NCBI RefSeq assembly: GCF_014698735.1
Contig: NZ_JACJTQ010000044.1
Span: 1-42,751 of the forward strand
Source of the DNA: Anabaena catenula FACHB-362
GTDB lineage: Bacteria; Cyanobacteriota; Cyanobacteriia; Cyanobacteriales; Nostocaceae
Length of the DNA: 42,751 nt
Direction of reading: 5' to 3'
Below the pieces are notes generated by a model. That model had not been told where the DNA came from, ran no database searches, and saw nothing but the letters and a program-made list of their open reading frames with translations. Position 1 is the first letter of the stretch, and each line of letters begins with the position of its first letter. The translations under genes were made by a program, and so were the position numbers. Below, piece by piece: positions 8,411 to 17,306 of this stretch.

Positions 8411-10120
8411 ATGAAAACGAATTTAGAAAACAGAACTGAATCTAATAAGATAGATGACTTACTCAATTTCGCTGAAGATAACGCTGAAAATAATCTTGCT
8501 GGTACTGAGAATCAAAATATTATTACTGAATCAGATGTGGAATTAGCAGATGAATTGGAATTAGTAGAAACACAACATTCACTTGTAAATTCTCCCTGGT
8601 CACGAACAATAGTAGTTGGGGGAGGATTTGGATTAGGATTTCTGCTAATTTTTATGCTCCTCAATCCCATGATGAATGGCAAGATAACTAAGAAAGAAGC
8701 AACACCAGAAGTTGCTACTACCTCTCCTCCTGAAGAAGAAGTTCCCAAAAAAGATGGTGATATTTATGCCAAATTAGCATTACAAAAACAAGCTGAAGAA
8801 CTGGAAGCATTCAAAGAACAAAATAGAATTAGACAAGAATCACCAGTTGAAAAACAAGATAAACAGACAGTTGAAAAACTGCCTAGAACTAAAACTATTC
8901 CTAATAAATCTGTTAACAGGGAAACATCGTCAACAGTCACTAGAGAACAACAACCTAGAAGACCGATGAGAATGGAAAGACCTGTTAGAGAAGTGCCAAT
9001 GGCACGCTCTTCACCCCCAGTACAAACTGTTGCAACTTCAACGATTTTACCCAAACAACAAACCACTTTTAAATCTTCTACAAAACCTTCAGATCCATTA
9101 GCAGAATTAGCAAATTTACGTTCTCTAGGTTCTGGTGGTCAAATTTATTATGCAGCAGCAATCACGACCGAAAAACAGGAGGTAGCAAGCACTCAAACTC
9201 GAAATATTAGCACATCTGATTATACTCCCAGGCGTAGGTCAAGTTATAATCGTAATTCTCAACTAGAACCACTAGAAACAGTTACTACCAATAACTCATC
9301 ATCAGATTTAGATAGCACTGTTGATAATAATAATGGGGGAATTGAAGAACTAAAAGCCAAGTGGACTCCGGTAATTAGTGAGAAGACTTTAACTAAAAGT
9401 GATAAGGTAACTAATTTCAGTGATAGCAAGAATTATTACCCAGAAGAAGCAGCTATTATTGAGGGCAGAGAAGAACAGTATTTAAGAGTAGGAGAATACA
9501 CTACTGGCATATTAGAAACACCCGTCGTTTGGTCGGCAAATGTTAATTCTAATAATTCTCACATTCAAACTAAGTTTGTTGTGAAACTCACTCAACCTTT
9601 AATGAGCAATATTGGGAAAGAAGCAATTCCTGCTAATACACTTTTGAGTGCAGAAATTCAAGGAGTTGATTCCTCTGGCAGAGTTACTGCTGTAGTTACT
9701 GCCATTCTCAAAGATGGCACTGAATATACATTACGACCAGGAACAATTGTCATACAAGGTCAAGGGGGAGAACCTTTAATTGCTAATCAGTATCGGGACA
9801 AAGGTAAAGAGATTTTAAGCTTGGATGCAGGACTAGGTTTAATCTCAGGACTGGCCAAGGTGGGGGAGGTAGTTAATCAACCTGATATTCAAAGTAGCAT
9901 TTCTCAATCCAATGGTGGGTTTAGCAGCATCCAAACCAGTAGAAGTGGCGATCGCTCTTTATTAGGTGCTTTTGCTCAAGGAGCGTTTGGTACAGTTTCC
10001 AAGCAGGTAGAGGAACGCAATCAAAAAGCGATCGCAGAAATTATGAAACGACCCAACATTTGGTTTATCCGCCAAAATACCCAAATTACTGTTCAAGTAA
10101 ATCGCTCTTTGCGACTTTAA
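8411..10120 (+). CDS. VirB10/TrbI-like transmembrane channel scaffold
   Basis: Start chosen at the ATG at 8411 (569 aa) because AGGGA lies a few bases before it; the frame is open to a TTG at 8354. Residues 1-60 are acidic and cytoplasmic, 66-86 form one membrane helix, and 90-330 are Pro/Ser/Thr/Lys-rich and probably extended. Residues about 370-569 form a beta-rich C-terminal domain with TKFVVKLTQPL, AIPANTLLSAEIQGVDSSG and ending ITVQVNRSLRL. This architecture and the ending are typical of VirB10/TrbI, which spans the envelope and senses ATP use by VirB4/VirD4. The long low-complexity region fits the need to cross the periplasm and peptidoglycan. Two HIP1 sites lie near the end. Confidence 0.8.
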   Translation: MKTNLENRTESNKIDDLLNFAEDNAENNLAGTENQNIITESDVELADELELVETQHSLVNSPWSRTIVVGGGFGLGFLLIFMLLNPMMNGKITKKEATPEVATTSPPEEEVPKKDGDIYAKLALQKQAEELEAFKEQNRIRQESPVEKQDKQTVEKLPRTKTIPNKSVNRETSSTVTREQQPRRPMRMERPVREVPMARSSPPVQTVATSTILPKQQTTFKSSTKPSDPLAELANLRSLGSGGQIYYAAAITTEKQEVASTQTRNISTSDYTPRRRSSYNRNSQLEPLETVTTNNSSSDLDSTVDNNNGGIEELKAKWTPVISEKTLTKSDKVTNFSDSKNYYPEEAAIIEGREEQYLRVGEYTTGILETPVVWSANVNSNNSHIQTKFVVKLTQPLMSNIGKEAIPANTLLSAEIQGVDSSGRVTAVVTAILKDGTEYTLRPGTIVIQGQGGEPLIANQYRDKGKEILSLDAGLGLISGLAKVGEVVNQPDIQSSISQSNGGFSSIQTSRSGDRSLLGAFAQGAFGTVSKQVEERNQKAIAEIMKRPNIWFIRQNTQITVQVNRSLRL

Positions 10121-10162
10121 ACTACCGAATACACATTGGTGAAGGTCTCTTGGAGGGCGAAA

Positions 10163-10996
10163 ATGAACAAGTTTTTCTGGTTATCTCTAGCTATCACAAC
10201 GTCTTGCTTGGTCAATATTCCATCTCAGGCACTACCGACACCAAGAACACAATCAACTAATACCAAAAGTTCTGTACGTATTATTTCCAGAAGCAAGGCC
10301 ACCGGCACTCAAGCACAACTGCAAACTGTAGAGGTATGGCCGGGACATGGTGTATCCATCTCGTTTTATGAGACTGGTGAGGTTATTCAACGAGTGTGGT
10401 TAGATGATCCTTCCCGCATCCTCATGGATGTAGATGGTTGCTTGCAAGGCTTGTCTGATAGGTCTAATTGTAAAGACTCAGGAGCCGGTTTAATTCACCT
10501 CAGACAAATTAACCCGGTTAATATTCCCGGAATGCCTACAGCTAAAAACGGCGCACACTTGACGGTGATCACGCAATCTTCAGCAGGAACGCGCCAAGTT
10601 TACAACTTTCGGGTGCTAACAAGCAAAGGCAGTCCACGCTACAGTACCATCTCTATCACTCCTGATGTCACTCGCAAAGAATCACCACCAGCAGATTCTA
10701 TAATTGTTAAAACTATTACTAAGGGATTACAGGTAGCAGCAGCAAAACGGTGGATAACTCCTAGTAATCCTTTATGGCAGAAACTTCAACAACTAATTCA
10801 AGAGTTACAGTCAGGTAAAAATTTGACCAATGCTGCTGAAAGTGTCAAAGTTTCTCCTCAGCTAATTGAGCGTTTATTGCAATTAGGATCTGAATCAACT
10901 GCTCCTAATCACGTTCCTAATCAAATTCCTAATCAAAAAGCTAAACCTACAATTCAGAGAAATCAAGATTTTTCAGACGATTCTTCTAGTAATTAA
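10163..10996 (+). CDS. Secreted T4SS core protein, possibly VirB9/TraK-like
   Basis: The strong ribosome binding site GGAGG at 10152-10156 lies six bases before the ATG at 10163, so this start is preferred over the upstream TTG at 10136. The 277-aa product has a signal peptide (MNKFFWLSLA..., cleavage near PSQA-LP, residue 23). A beta-rich domain follows with VEVWPGHGVSISFYETGEVI, reminiscent of the N-terminal strand pattern of VirB9/TrbG outer-membrane core subunits. Residues about 185-235 are helical and the tail is a low-complexity PNQ repeat. Position right after VirB10 is consistent with a core-complex partner. The VirB9 assignment is tentative. Confidence 0.45.
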   Translation: MNKFFWLSLAITTSCLVNIPSQALPTPRTQSTNTKSSVRIISRSKATGTQAQLQTVEVWPGHGVSISFYETGEVIQRVWLDDPSRILMDVDGCLQGLSDRSNCKDSGAGLIHLRQINPVNIPGMPTAKNGAHLTVITQSSAGTRQVYNFRVLTSKGSPRYSTISITPDVTRKESPPADSIIVKTITKGLQVAAAKRWITPSNPLWQKLQQLIQELQSGKNLTNAAESVKVSPQLIERLLQLGSESTAPNHVPNQIPNQKAKPTIQRNQDFSDDSSSN

Positions 10997-11009
10997 TTAA
11001 GGTATAAAT

Positions 11010-12296
11010 ATGCTGCTAAATCGTCATAATCAAAATAATCAACAACCTGTTGAAAGTACAAAAACTAACCAATTAAATTTCAATTACCATATCAAATACT
11101 GGATGTTTTTAGGTTTATGTACAAGTTTATTATTGCATGGCTTAATATCCTTTCGCCATCATAATTTACTTGGTTATATTTTGGGAGTTCAGCCAGCAAC
11201 AGCAGCTTCAGTGCCAAAAGCTAACATTATCCCTAGCAAATATATAAATAATGCACCAGTTCCTGATTGGCAAAGTATTACATTTAAATCCTTTGTTTTC
11301 TCTAATCCTGGCAGTGTTGAACTTCCCAATGTTGAATTTCCTGGATATAAATCAATCAGAAGTTGGCAAGCGGGACAAAGCTTAGATGAAGTGATGGAAT
11401 TGGGAGATTTTGAAAATGTATTTAATTTAGAAAAATTTAGTTTACAAACAATTGGTCAACTGAGTGGTATTTCTCTGGTAAATATTAAATTATCAGATTT
11501 TGATACTGTTAAATGGCAAACTGTGCCTGAATTAACTAAAGCCATTCCCAGTTTAGTTAATGAATATGTAGAAAATGTACCACCCATTAAAGATTTAATC
11601 AAAAAGATATTGGGTGTTGCGAATATTAATGGACAAACAATAGGAAAAATTATTAATGATTACCCAAAGCTCAAAGATATAGAGTTAGGAGAAATTGATT
11701 TATCAGATTATAATCTGACTTCCATTCCTGGGATAGAAAAAACTGCTTTAAAACAATTTAGTAATTGGCAGAATACTAGCATATCAAAAATCCCTGGACT
11801 AAATCAGGTAACATTCACTAATTTTCCTAATGCACCTGTACCGCAAGGAAGTATTGTTGGTAAATTAGATTTGCCATTAAAGGAAGTAGAATCAAACCGA
11901 CAACGTTCGATTAGTGGTAGTGACCAAGTTGGATTTAATGTTCCATGTACTAACAACTGCGCTCACATAGAATTATCAGGTGCAGGTGGAATCACAGGTA
12001 GTCAATGGATGAGTGGTAAATTTCAACAAGTAAAGGGTGGTTTTGGGATATTAGGCAATCTTAATGGTGGAAAAGAACCGACAGGAAGGCATCCTTTTGG
12101 CAAGGGTTTTAAACAAGCTGTGTGGGATATTAATGAAGGTGATGGAACTGCATCAACTGCTATTTTCTTCCGCATTTGTCGGCGAGGAGGTTGGTTTGAT
12201 TTAGGTTGTTCACCTTATTTCATTGGTCCGTTTCCTTTTTTCATATATCAAGAAAAATCACCTATATTTCTTGGTACTCCTTTAACAATTCCCTAG
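11010..12296 (+). CDS. Unknown membrane-anchored protein of the transfer operon
   Basis: This 428-aa protein has a hydrophobic anchor at about residues 31-48 (YWMFLGLCTSLLLHGLISF), followed by ATAAS, which could be a signal-peptidase site near residue 67. The exported part carries repeated short units built on LP-x-VEFPG, SIPGIEK, KIPGLNQV and NFPNAPVP, suggesting a repetitive solenoid. The last 120 residues contain four cysteines in CTNNC and FFRICRRGGWFDLGC, probably disulphide-bonded. I do not recognise a family. It starts 13 bases after the previous gene and lies before the coupling protein gene, so it is probably an accessory envelope factor of conjugation, perhaps cell-surface contact or wall passage. 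Confidence 0.7.
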   Translation: MLLNRHNQNNQQPVESTKTNQLNFNYHIKYWMFLGLCTSLLLHGLISFRHHNLLGYILGVQPATAASVPKANIIPSKYINNAPVPDWQSITFKSFVFSNPGSVELPNVEFPGYKSIRSWQAGQSLDEVMELGDFENVFNLEKFSLQTIGQLSGISLVNIKLSDFDTVKWQTVPELTKAIPSLVNEYVENVPPIKDLIKKILGVANINGQTIGKIINDYPKLKDIELGEIDLSDYNLTSIPGIEKTALKQFSNWQNTSISKIPGLNQVTFTNFPNAPVPQGSIVGKLDLPLKEVESNRQRSISGSDQVGFNVPCTNNCAHIELSGAGGITGSQWMSGKFQQVKGGFGILGNLNGGKEPTGRHPFGKGFKQAVWDINEGDGTASTAIFFRICRRGGWFDLGCSPYFIGPFPFFIYQEKSPIFLGTPLTIP

Positions 12297-12897
12297 ATAA
12301 TTTAATGTTTTTTGAAGTTGCATTTTAGTGGAGATAGGATATTATGTGTAATGAGAGTTTGTATATGGTGCTGATATCACAATTCTATCTAATTTGTGTT
12401 TTTAGAGGATGCGTGAAAAAGCATAAATAGATTTTTTATTTCATGCAGAGGCGCAGAGGCGCAGAGAACACAGAGAAGATATGGAAACAAAAGATAATTT
12501 TTTATGCCTGATACAGGACTAATATAGGCATCCTGTTTGATTATTGAAAATATACTGAGACTTTACTCTATGTCCAACAAGGCTTTTATCTTCAAACAAG
12601 TTGAGAAATCAAATATGGCACTCCTATTTGATTTGTGAAAAAATCGGGTACACCTTAATTTTCCATAATCCTCTTACCTGCCTAAAAAAACTATCAGCAA
12701 TCAAATCGTATTCCTATTATATATGTTTTAAAATATTCATCTACAACAACTTTCAAATTTTCAGACAACACTCTTGCGCTCTTCTCTGCGTCTCTGCGTG
12801 AGATAAAAAATATAGTTTATCTAGCTTGAAATGACTGTCATACAAAATATCGCAATCTTAAGTCTATATCAATCATTTTGAAATTTATCTAATCACC
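12297..12897. repeat. 601-base intergenic region with an inverted pair of CAGAG-type repeats
   Basis: No credible gene. At 12445-12478 lies a block of GCAGAGGCGCAGAG type followed by AACACAGAG. At 12781-12802 lies an inverted counterpart, CTTCTCTGCGTCTCTGCGTG. Both are flanked on the outside by TTTTAT-like sequence, so they could be the ends of a degraded mobile element of about 360 bp. A smaller 8-bp inverted repeat ATCAAATA...TATTTGAT occurs at 12607-12631. The coupling protein gene therefore probably has its own promoter here. Confidence 0.45.
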
Positions 12898-14628
12898 ATG
12901 AGTACAAACAACTTTATTTCCGAACTTCAAAATCCCCAAGCACCAATTGGTAAATACACTCATTATCTTTTTTCTGCTAATGGGTTAATGCTGACAGGAT
13001 TATTGCTAGGATTTCTATTACTACAAATGTTATCTGGGAATAAAAAAGGCAGGTTAGCTACCAGTTATTTTGGCGGCAGCAAGGAGACAGCTAAAGCGAA
13101 AAAGAAAGCTATCAAACAAATCGCTAATCCTCAATGTGATAGTGCTACTCTCTATATTGGTAGACACAAATTTACAGGTAAAAAAACTCAAAATAAAGAA
13201 CCAGGAAGTCCCACACCGTTATACATACCAGATGTACAAAGAGGAACGGCAGTCATTGGTGCGCCTGGTAGCGGTAAATCATTTTCTGCCATTAATCCGA
13301 TGATTTATAGCGCCATTGACCAAGGTTTTCCGATTGTTTTGTATGACTTTAAATACCCAACTCAAGCTAAAGTTGCCAGTTATGCCAAAAAGATGGGTTA
13401 TCAAGTCCATATTTTCGCTCCTGGTTTCCCTGAAAGTGAGGTGTGTAATCCCCTTGATTTTCTCCGAGATTCTACAGATGCGGAAACGGCAAGGCAGTTA
13501 GCAACTGTGATCAACAAAAACTTAAAAATGATGGCTGCTAGTAATGAGGATGCTTTTTTTGGACCTGCTGGTGATCAGTTGACTGAAGCTATCCTGATGC
13601 TGACTAAACAAACTCAGTATGCAGATATTATGACGGCGGCGGCTATTCTCAGTAGCGATCGCATGGTAGAAAGATTAATGGCTGCTAACCTCAATCCCTG
13701 GATTAAGATTGCTTTTGGTCAGTTGTTCAGTTCTGCTGGTTCTGAGAAAACGATTGCAGGTATCGCCGGTACTGCCAGTTTGATGTTTACCCGGTTTATG
13801 AAAAAGAATACTTTGGGGTGTTTTGTTGGTAAGACGACTCTACCTCTGGAAATCAAGGGTAAGCAGATGATTATCTTTGGGTTGGATAGGGAACGACGGG
13901 ATGCTGTGGGACCGCTATTATGCAGTATTTTACACATGACCGTTGCTAGAGCGATCGCTAAAAAAAGGCAAGACCCATTAGTTGTTGTCCTGGATGAAGT
14001 GCCTTCTTTATACCTACCAGACTTGTTTAGATGGCTGAATGAATCTCGTAGTGAGGGTTTTTGTGGCATTCTGGGATGGCAGAACATGGGACAGTTAGAG
14101 AAATACTACGGTAAGGAAGTTGCTAAAACCATGCTGGGTGCTTGCGGTACGAAGTTCATTTTTAATCCGGGTGAGGAAGAATCAGCGCGGTTGTTTAGTG
14201 CTTACCTGGGAGATGAAGAAATTAAGTATAAGCAGAAATCTAAAAGCACTGGGGGAGGTAAAAGCAGTACCTCAATCTCTGAACAAGATAAAACACGGAA
14301 GTTATTTGAACCAGCACAGTTTTTGAAGTTGCCACCGGGAAAGTGTATATTTATTAATCCGGCTTACTGTAATCAGAATGAAGCTTCTGTGCCTTTATTA
14401 AAAACCATTAAAATCCCCAAAGTTTTAATTAATATTGACCAAGAAAATGACTCTAGGTGGACAAGTTTGATTGCTCAGTTGACAGAAAAAAGCACTCAAC
14501 AACGTCCTACCCAAGAAGATTTAGATAAACGAGTGGCTGAGGTAAATAAATTATTTCCTGTTCCTCAGCAACCTGTACAAGCTGGTGCTGTACCATTACC
14601 TATTGATGCTTATAAAGGATTTTTCTAA
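12898..14628 (+). CDS. virD4: VirD4/TraG-type coupling ATPase
   Basis: This 576-aa type IV coupling protein brings the DNA-relaxase substrate to the channel. One N-terminal membrane segment lies at about residues 24-44, shorter than the usual two-helix anchor. Walker A is GAPGSGKS (121-128), followed by NPMIYSAIDQGFPIVLYDFK, which is typical of TraG/VirD4. Walker B is VVVLDE (362-367), followed by the family's hallmark L-x-W-L-x-x-x-R-S-x-G region (LFRWLNESRSEG) and the motif-III glutamine in GWQNMGQL. The C-terminal tail (about 440-576) is polar with Ser/Lys-rich segments. Its presence together with VirB4 and the VirB core supports true conjugation rather than protein secretion alone. Confidence 0.88.
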   Translation: MSTNNFISELQNPQAPIGKYTHYLFSANGLMLTGLLLGFLLLQMLSGNKKGRLATSYFGGSKETAKAKKKAIKQIANPQCDSATLYIGRHKFTGKKTQNKEPGSPTPLYIPDVQRGTAVIGAPGSGKSFSAINPMIYSAIDQGFPIVLYDFKYPTQAKVASYAKKMGYQVHIFAPGFPESEVCNPLDFLRDSTDAETARQLATVINKNLKMMAASNEDAFFGPAGDQLTEAILMLTKQTQYADIMTAAAILSSDRMVERLMAANLNPWIKIAFGQLFSSAGSEKTIAGIAGTASLMFTRFMKKNTLGCFVGKTTLPLEIKGKQMIIFGLDRERRDAVGPLLCSILHMTVARAIAKKRQDPLVVVLDEVPSLYLPDLFRWLNESRSEGFCGILGWQNMGQLEKYYGKEVAKTMLGACGTKFIFNPGEEESARLFSAYLGDEEIKYKQKSKSTGGGKSSTSISEQDKTRKLFEPAQFLKLPPGKCIFINPAYCNQNEASVPLLKTIKIPKVLINIDQENDSRWTSLIAQLTEKSTQQRPTQEDLDKRVAEVNKLFPVPQQPVQAGAVPLPIDAYKGFF

Positions 14629-14729
14629 TTATCAATGTTAAAGATATTGCTATATGATAAATCAGCGACTAAAGTTATTAAATGAATCCTAGTAATCCTT
14701 TAATCCTGCTCTAAAATGGATATATTAAT

Positions 14730-17015
14730 ATGTTTGATGAAAGAGTAACGCAATTAGCAACTGCTTATCAAAAAACTGTTGATCATATAATTGATGAGCT
14801 TCAAATTACTGCCTCAGTATTAGCAGAATTAGTCCAGGCTTTAATAGATAAAATCAGAGAAACACTTAAACAAGAACTAGAAAAGATATCTGAAATTGAA
14901 GTACAAATAGGAAGTGAGAAATATCGGCTTGTTCCAGATGCGGAATGTCCTGGTGCTTGGAAATGGGAATCTGCCAAAATGTCCGATGTCCAAGTGCAGA
15001 ATATCGCCAAGCAGTTAATGTTAACAGCAGCAAATAATTCTCAAGACATCACAGATATTGTTCTAGCTAATAATAACTCTTCCTTGGCTATCATTGCCAC
15101 TATCGAATCAGGTGATAAATTAACTGTTTACCAGCAAGATATTGAAGGTAAATGTCGTCATAACTGGGTGACGGAAAATTTAGACACAGAGGAAATTATC
15201 GCTGTAGTCTATGAACCCATAATTCGTTATTTACCTCCTAGTCAAAATTCCACGGATAATACAAGAGAGATAAAGGAAGATTTAACCAAAATTATTGATG
15301 AACTGCTAGGTCAACTTTTTGGATTTCAAGATATTGAGAGTGAAGTTGTTGATAATTCTACAGAATCTGAATCTCCAACAACAGCAGTAAGTTCTAGAGA
15401 AAACATTGAATTAGAAAATGAATTTACATCAGTTTTAGACTCACCATTTGAAGAGGAGAGTTTCATATTCTGGGATGAAAATACTCCATTACTAGAACCA
15501 CCAGTAGATGATTCACCAGAATGGGATGATGCCAGGGATATACCTATGGCTGAAATGACATATTCAGAAGAAGAAAATCAGCATAATTTTACTGATAAGC
15601 AAGTTTCGACGAATGAAATAAAAACTGAAGAAACAGTCACGGAGACAATACCTGAAGTTGATGCTTTTAGGGAAGAAAAGTCAGCTAAATTTGTTGAAAC
15701 AATAGAGGAAGAAAGTAAAACACAAAAACGAAAAGTTACTTTTACAGAAAACTACAATGGTGTGGTTTCATCTCCAACAGTAACTTCTCAAAATCAGCAG
15801 TGGATACGGGAAGTGGAAGTTCCTATTAAGAAGGATGTTGCAGCCAGTTGGCAAAAGATCCTAAGTTTAAATTGGCTGAAAATGCGGCATAATCTCAAAG
15901 TTGAAAATGCCAAAATTGCTCAAACAGCAGTTGAATTTCTCAAGGCTTATGGAGAGACGTTAGCAGATGGTTCTAGAATTTACAGAAGTGATGCTTTTGT
16001 AATTAGAAAAGAAGGTGAAAAGTATAGTATCCATCATCGGCGTGATGAATTATCTAATTTTTCTCATTCTCTGATGGAATTTACTGTCAATTCTCGTCAG
16101 GATATAAAATTTAAAGTTCCTCCTACACAAATGTTAGCAGTAGAAAGACAGGAGTTTTTGATGGTAGCTGAGAAGATTTCGAGTGAGAAGAAATTACCAC
16201 AGTTACAAAATGCGGATATCAGAGATATTGCTAATCAACTAGGTTCTTTAGCACCTGCTGGTACTTTTGCAACATTGGAAAGTTTTAGAAAGACTGAGGT
16301 TTTGGGTTTACTAAATTCTGCTTTACAACAAGCTAAGACTGATAATTTAACTATAGGAGAATACACTATTTCTAGATCCAGGGATGTAGAAGCTGGGGTG
16401 GCACAATTGCAGCTACATAAAACTAATCATCAGGGTGAACAACAAGAAATGGTATCTTTTACTCTCCATAAAACAGCAGAAGGTATTATTAAGCAGGTAG
16501 ACTATCTTAATATTAGCGATTGGGATTTAACACAGTTGAAGTTTATATCCCGCAATGCTCATTTATTTGATTTGGAGAAGTATGGTTTAGTTGATAAAAC
16601 CAGGGATGGTAGCAAGGAGGTTAAGAATATTGCTGATATACCAGTTCCTTTACATCCTGCACTTAAAAAGGTATGGCAGCAAGTAGAAAGGGATAATTCT
16701 CATATTAATTCTTCTGTCATTAATGCAGAAGAGGTTAAAGTAGGTATTCGAGATAAGGTTGAAAAGTTTCAGGAGATGCTTTCTGTAGGTGAACAGAGAG
16801 AATTGTATTTTCAACTTTTGGTTTTACAGAGTTTAAAGGATGATGATTTGCTAAATAAAATGCAACCTTTGAGAGAGATAACTAATGATTTAGAAAGGTG
16901 GCGTAAGGAAATTATAGAGAATAAATATACTCCAAAAATGGATATATTGAGAGAGGATATGAATGCAAAGAGGACACCCAGTAAATCTAGTTATACTGAT
17001 CAGTTGTCACTTTAA
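14730..17015 (+). CDS. Unknown acidic coiled-coil protein ending in a clamp-motif-like QLSL
   Basis: This 761-aa cytoplasmic protein follows the coupling ATPase. Residues 1-55 are coiled coil (DKIRETLKQELEKISEIEV). Residues 56-150 form a small alpha/beta module with KYRLVPDAECPGAWKWE. Residues about 195-340 are very acidic and probably disordered. Residues 370-640 contain two further modules with similar strand patterns (DGSRIYRSDAFVIRKEGEKY and IGEYTISRSRDVEAGVAQLQ). The end is helical and stops at TDQLSL. No HUH relaxase histidine cluster and no nuclease motif were found. The last four residues resemble the clamp-binding consensus QL[SD]LF without its phenylalanine. I cannot name the family. 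A DNA-processing or relaxosome accessory role is a guess from position. Confidence 0.65.
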   Translation: MFDERVTQLATAYQKTVDHIIDELQITASVLAELVQALIDKIRETLKQELEKISEIEVQIGSEKYRLVPDAECPGAWKWESAKMSDVQVQNIAKQLMLTAANNSQDITDIVLANNNSSLAIIATIESGDKLTVYQQDIEGKCRHNWVTENLDTEEIIAVVYEPIIRYLPPSQNSTDNTREIKEDLTKIIDELLGQLFGFQDIESEVVDNSTESESPTTAVSSRENIELENEFTSVLDSPFEEESFIFWDENTPLLEPPVDDSPEWDDARDIPMAEMTYSEEENQHNFTDKQVSTNEIKTEETVTETIPEVDAFREEKSAKFVETIEEESKTQKRKVTFTENYNGVVSSPTVTSQNQQWIREVEVPIKKDVAASWQKILSLNWLKMRHNLKVENAKIAQTAVEFLKAYGETLADGSRIYRSDAFVIRKEGEKYSIHHRRDELSNFSHSLMEFTVNSRQDIKFKVPPTQMLAVERQEFLMVAEKISSEKKLPQLQNADIRDIANQLGSLAPAGTFATLESFRKTEVLGLLNSALQQAKTDNLTIGEYTISRSRDVEAGVAQLQLHKTNHQGEQQEMVSFTLHKTAEGIIKQVDYLNISDWDLTQLKFISRNAHLFDLEKYGLVDKTRDGSKEVKNIADIPVPLHPALKKVWQQVERDNSHINSSVINAEEVKVGIRDKVEKFQEMLSVGEQRELYFQLLVLQSLKDDDLLNKMQPLREITNDLERWRKEIIENKYTPKMDILREDMNAKRTPSKSSYTDQLSL

Positions 17016-17306
17016 ACGTTTAATAACGACTAATTTTTTTAATCTTAATGTTTTATTATTAAATTTTAATTAATTTTAAATACAACTTACAATATTCGAT
17101 TTTAAAAAAATTTTTATATTTAGTAGTCTATCAGATTTATGTTGACAAATTGTAAAAATTGAGAAGCTCTGTAGTTTATGACTTTTGGAAAATTTATATT
17201 ATCAATGCACCCTTCCTAAATCTATATCTCAATACGCCCCACCCCCTATAGTCGTAACTAGATGTATAAATGGTATAAAGATATTGTCGGGTGTTGGGTA
17301 ACTGGG

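Noticed and set aside
12601-12801. 66-aa plus-strand ORF
   Set aside because: Starts at TTG without a ribosome binding site and ends in a CAGAG-type repeat; composition is that of A+T-rich intergenic DNA.
14730-17015. Relaxase
   Set aside because: No HUH histidine cluster or catalytic tyrosine context; HH in SIHHRRDE is isolated.
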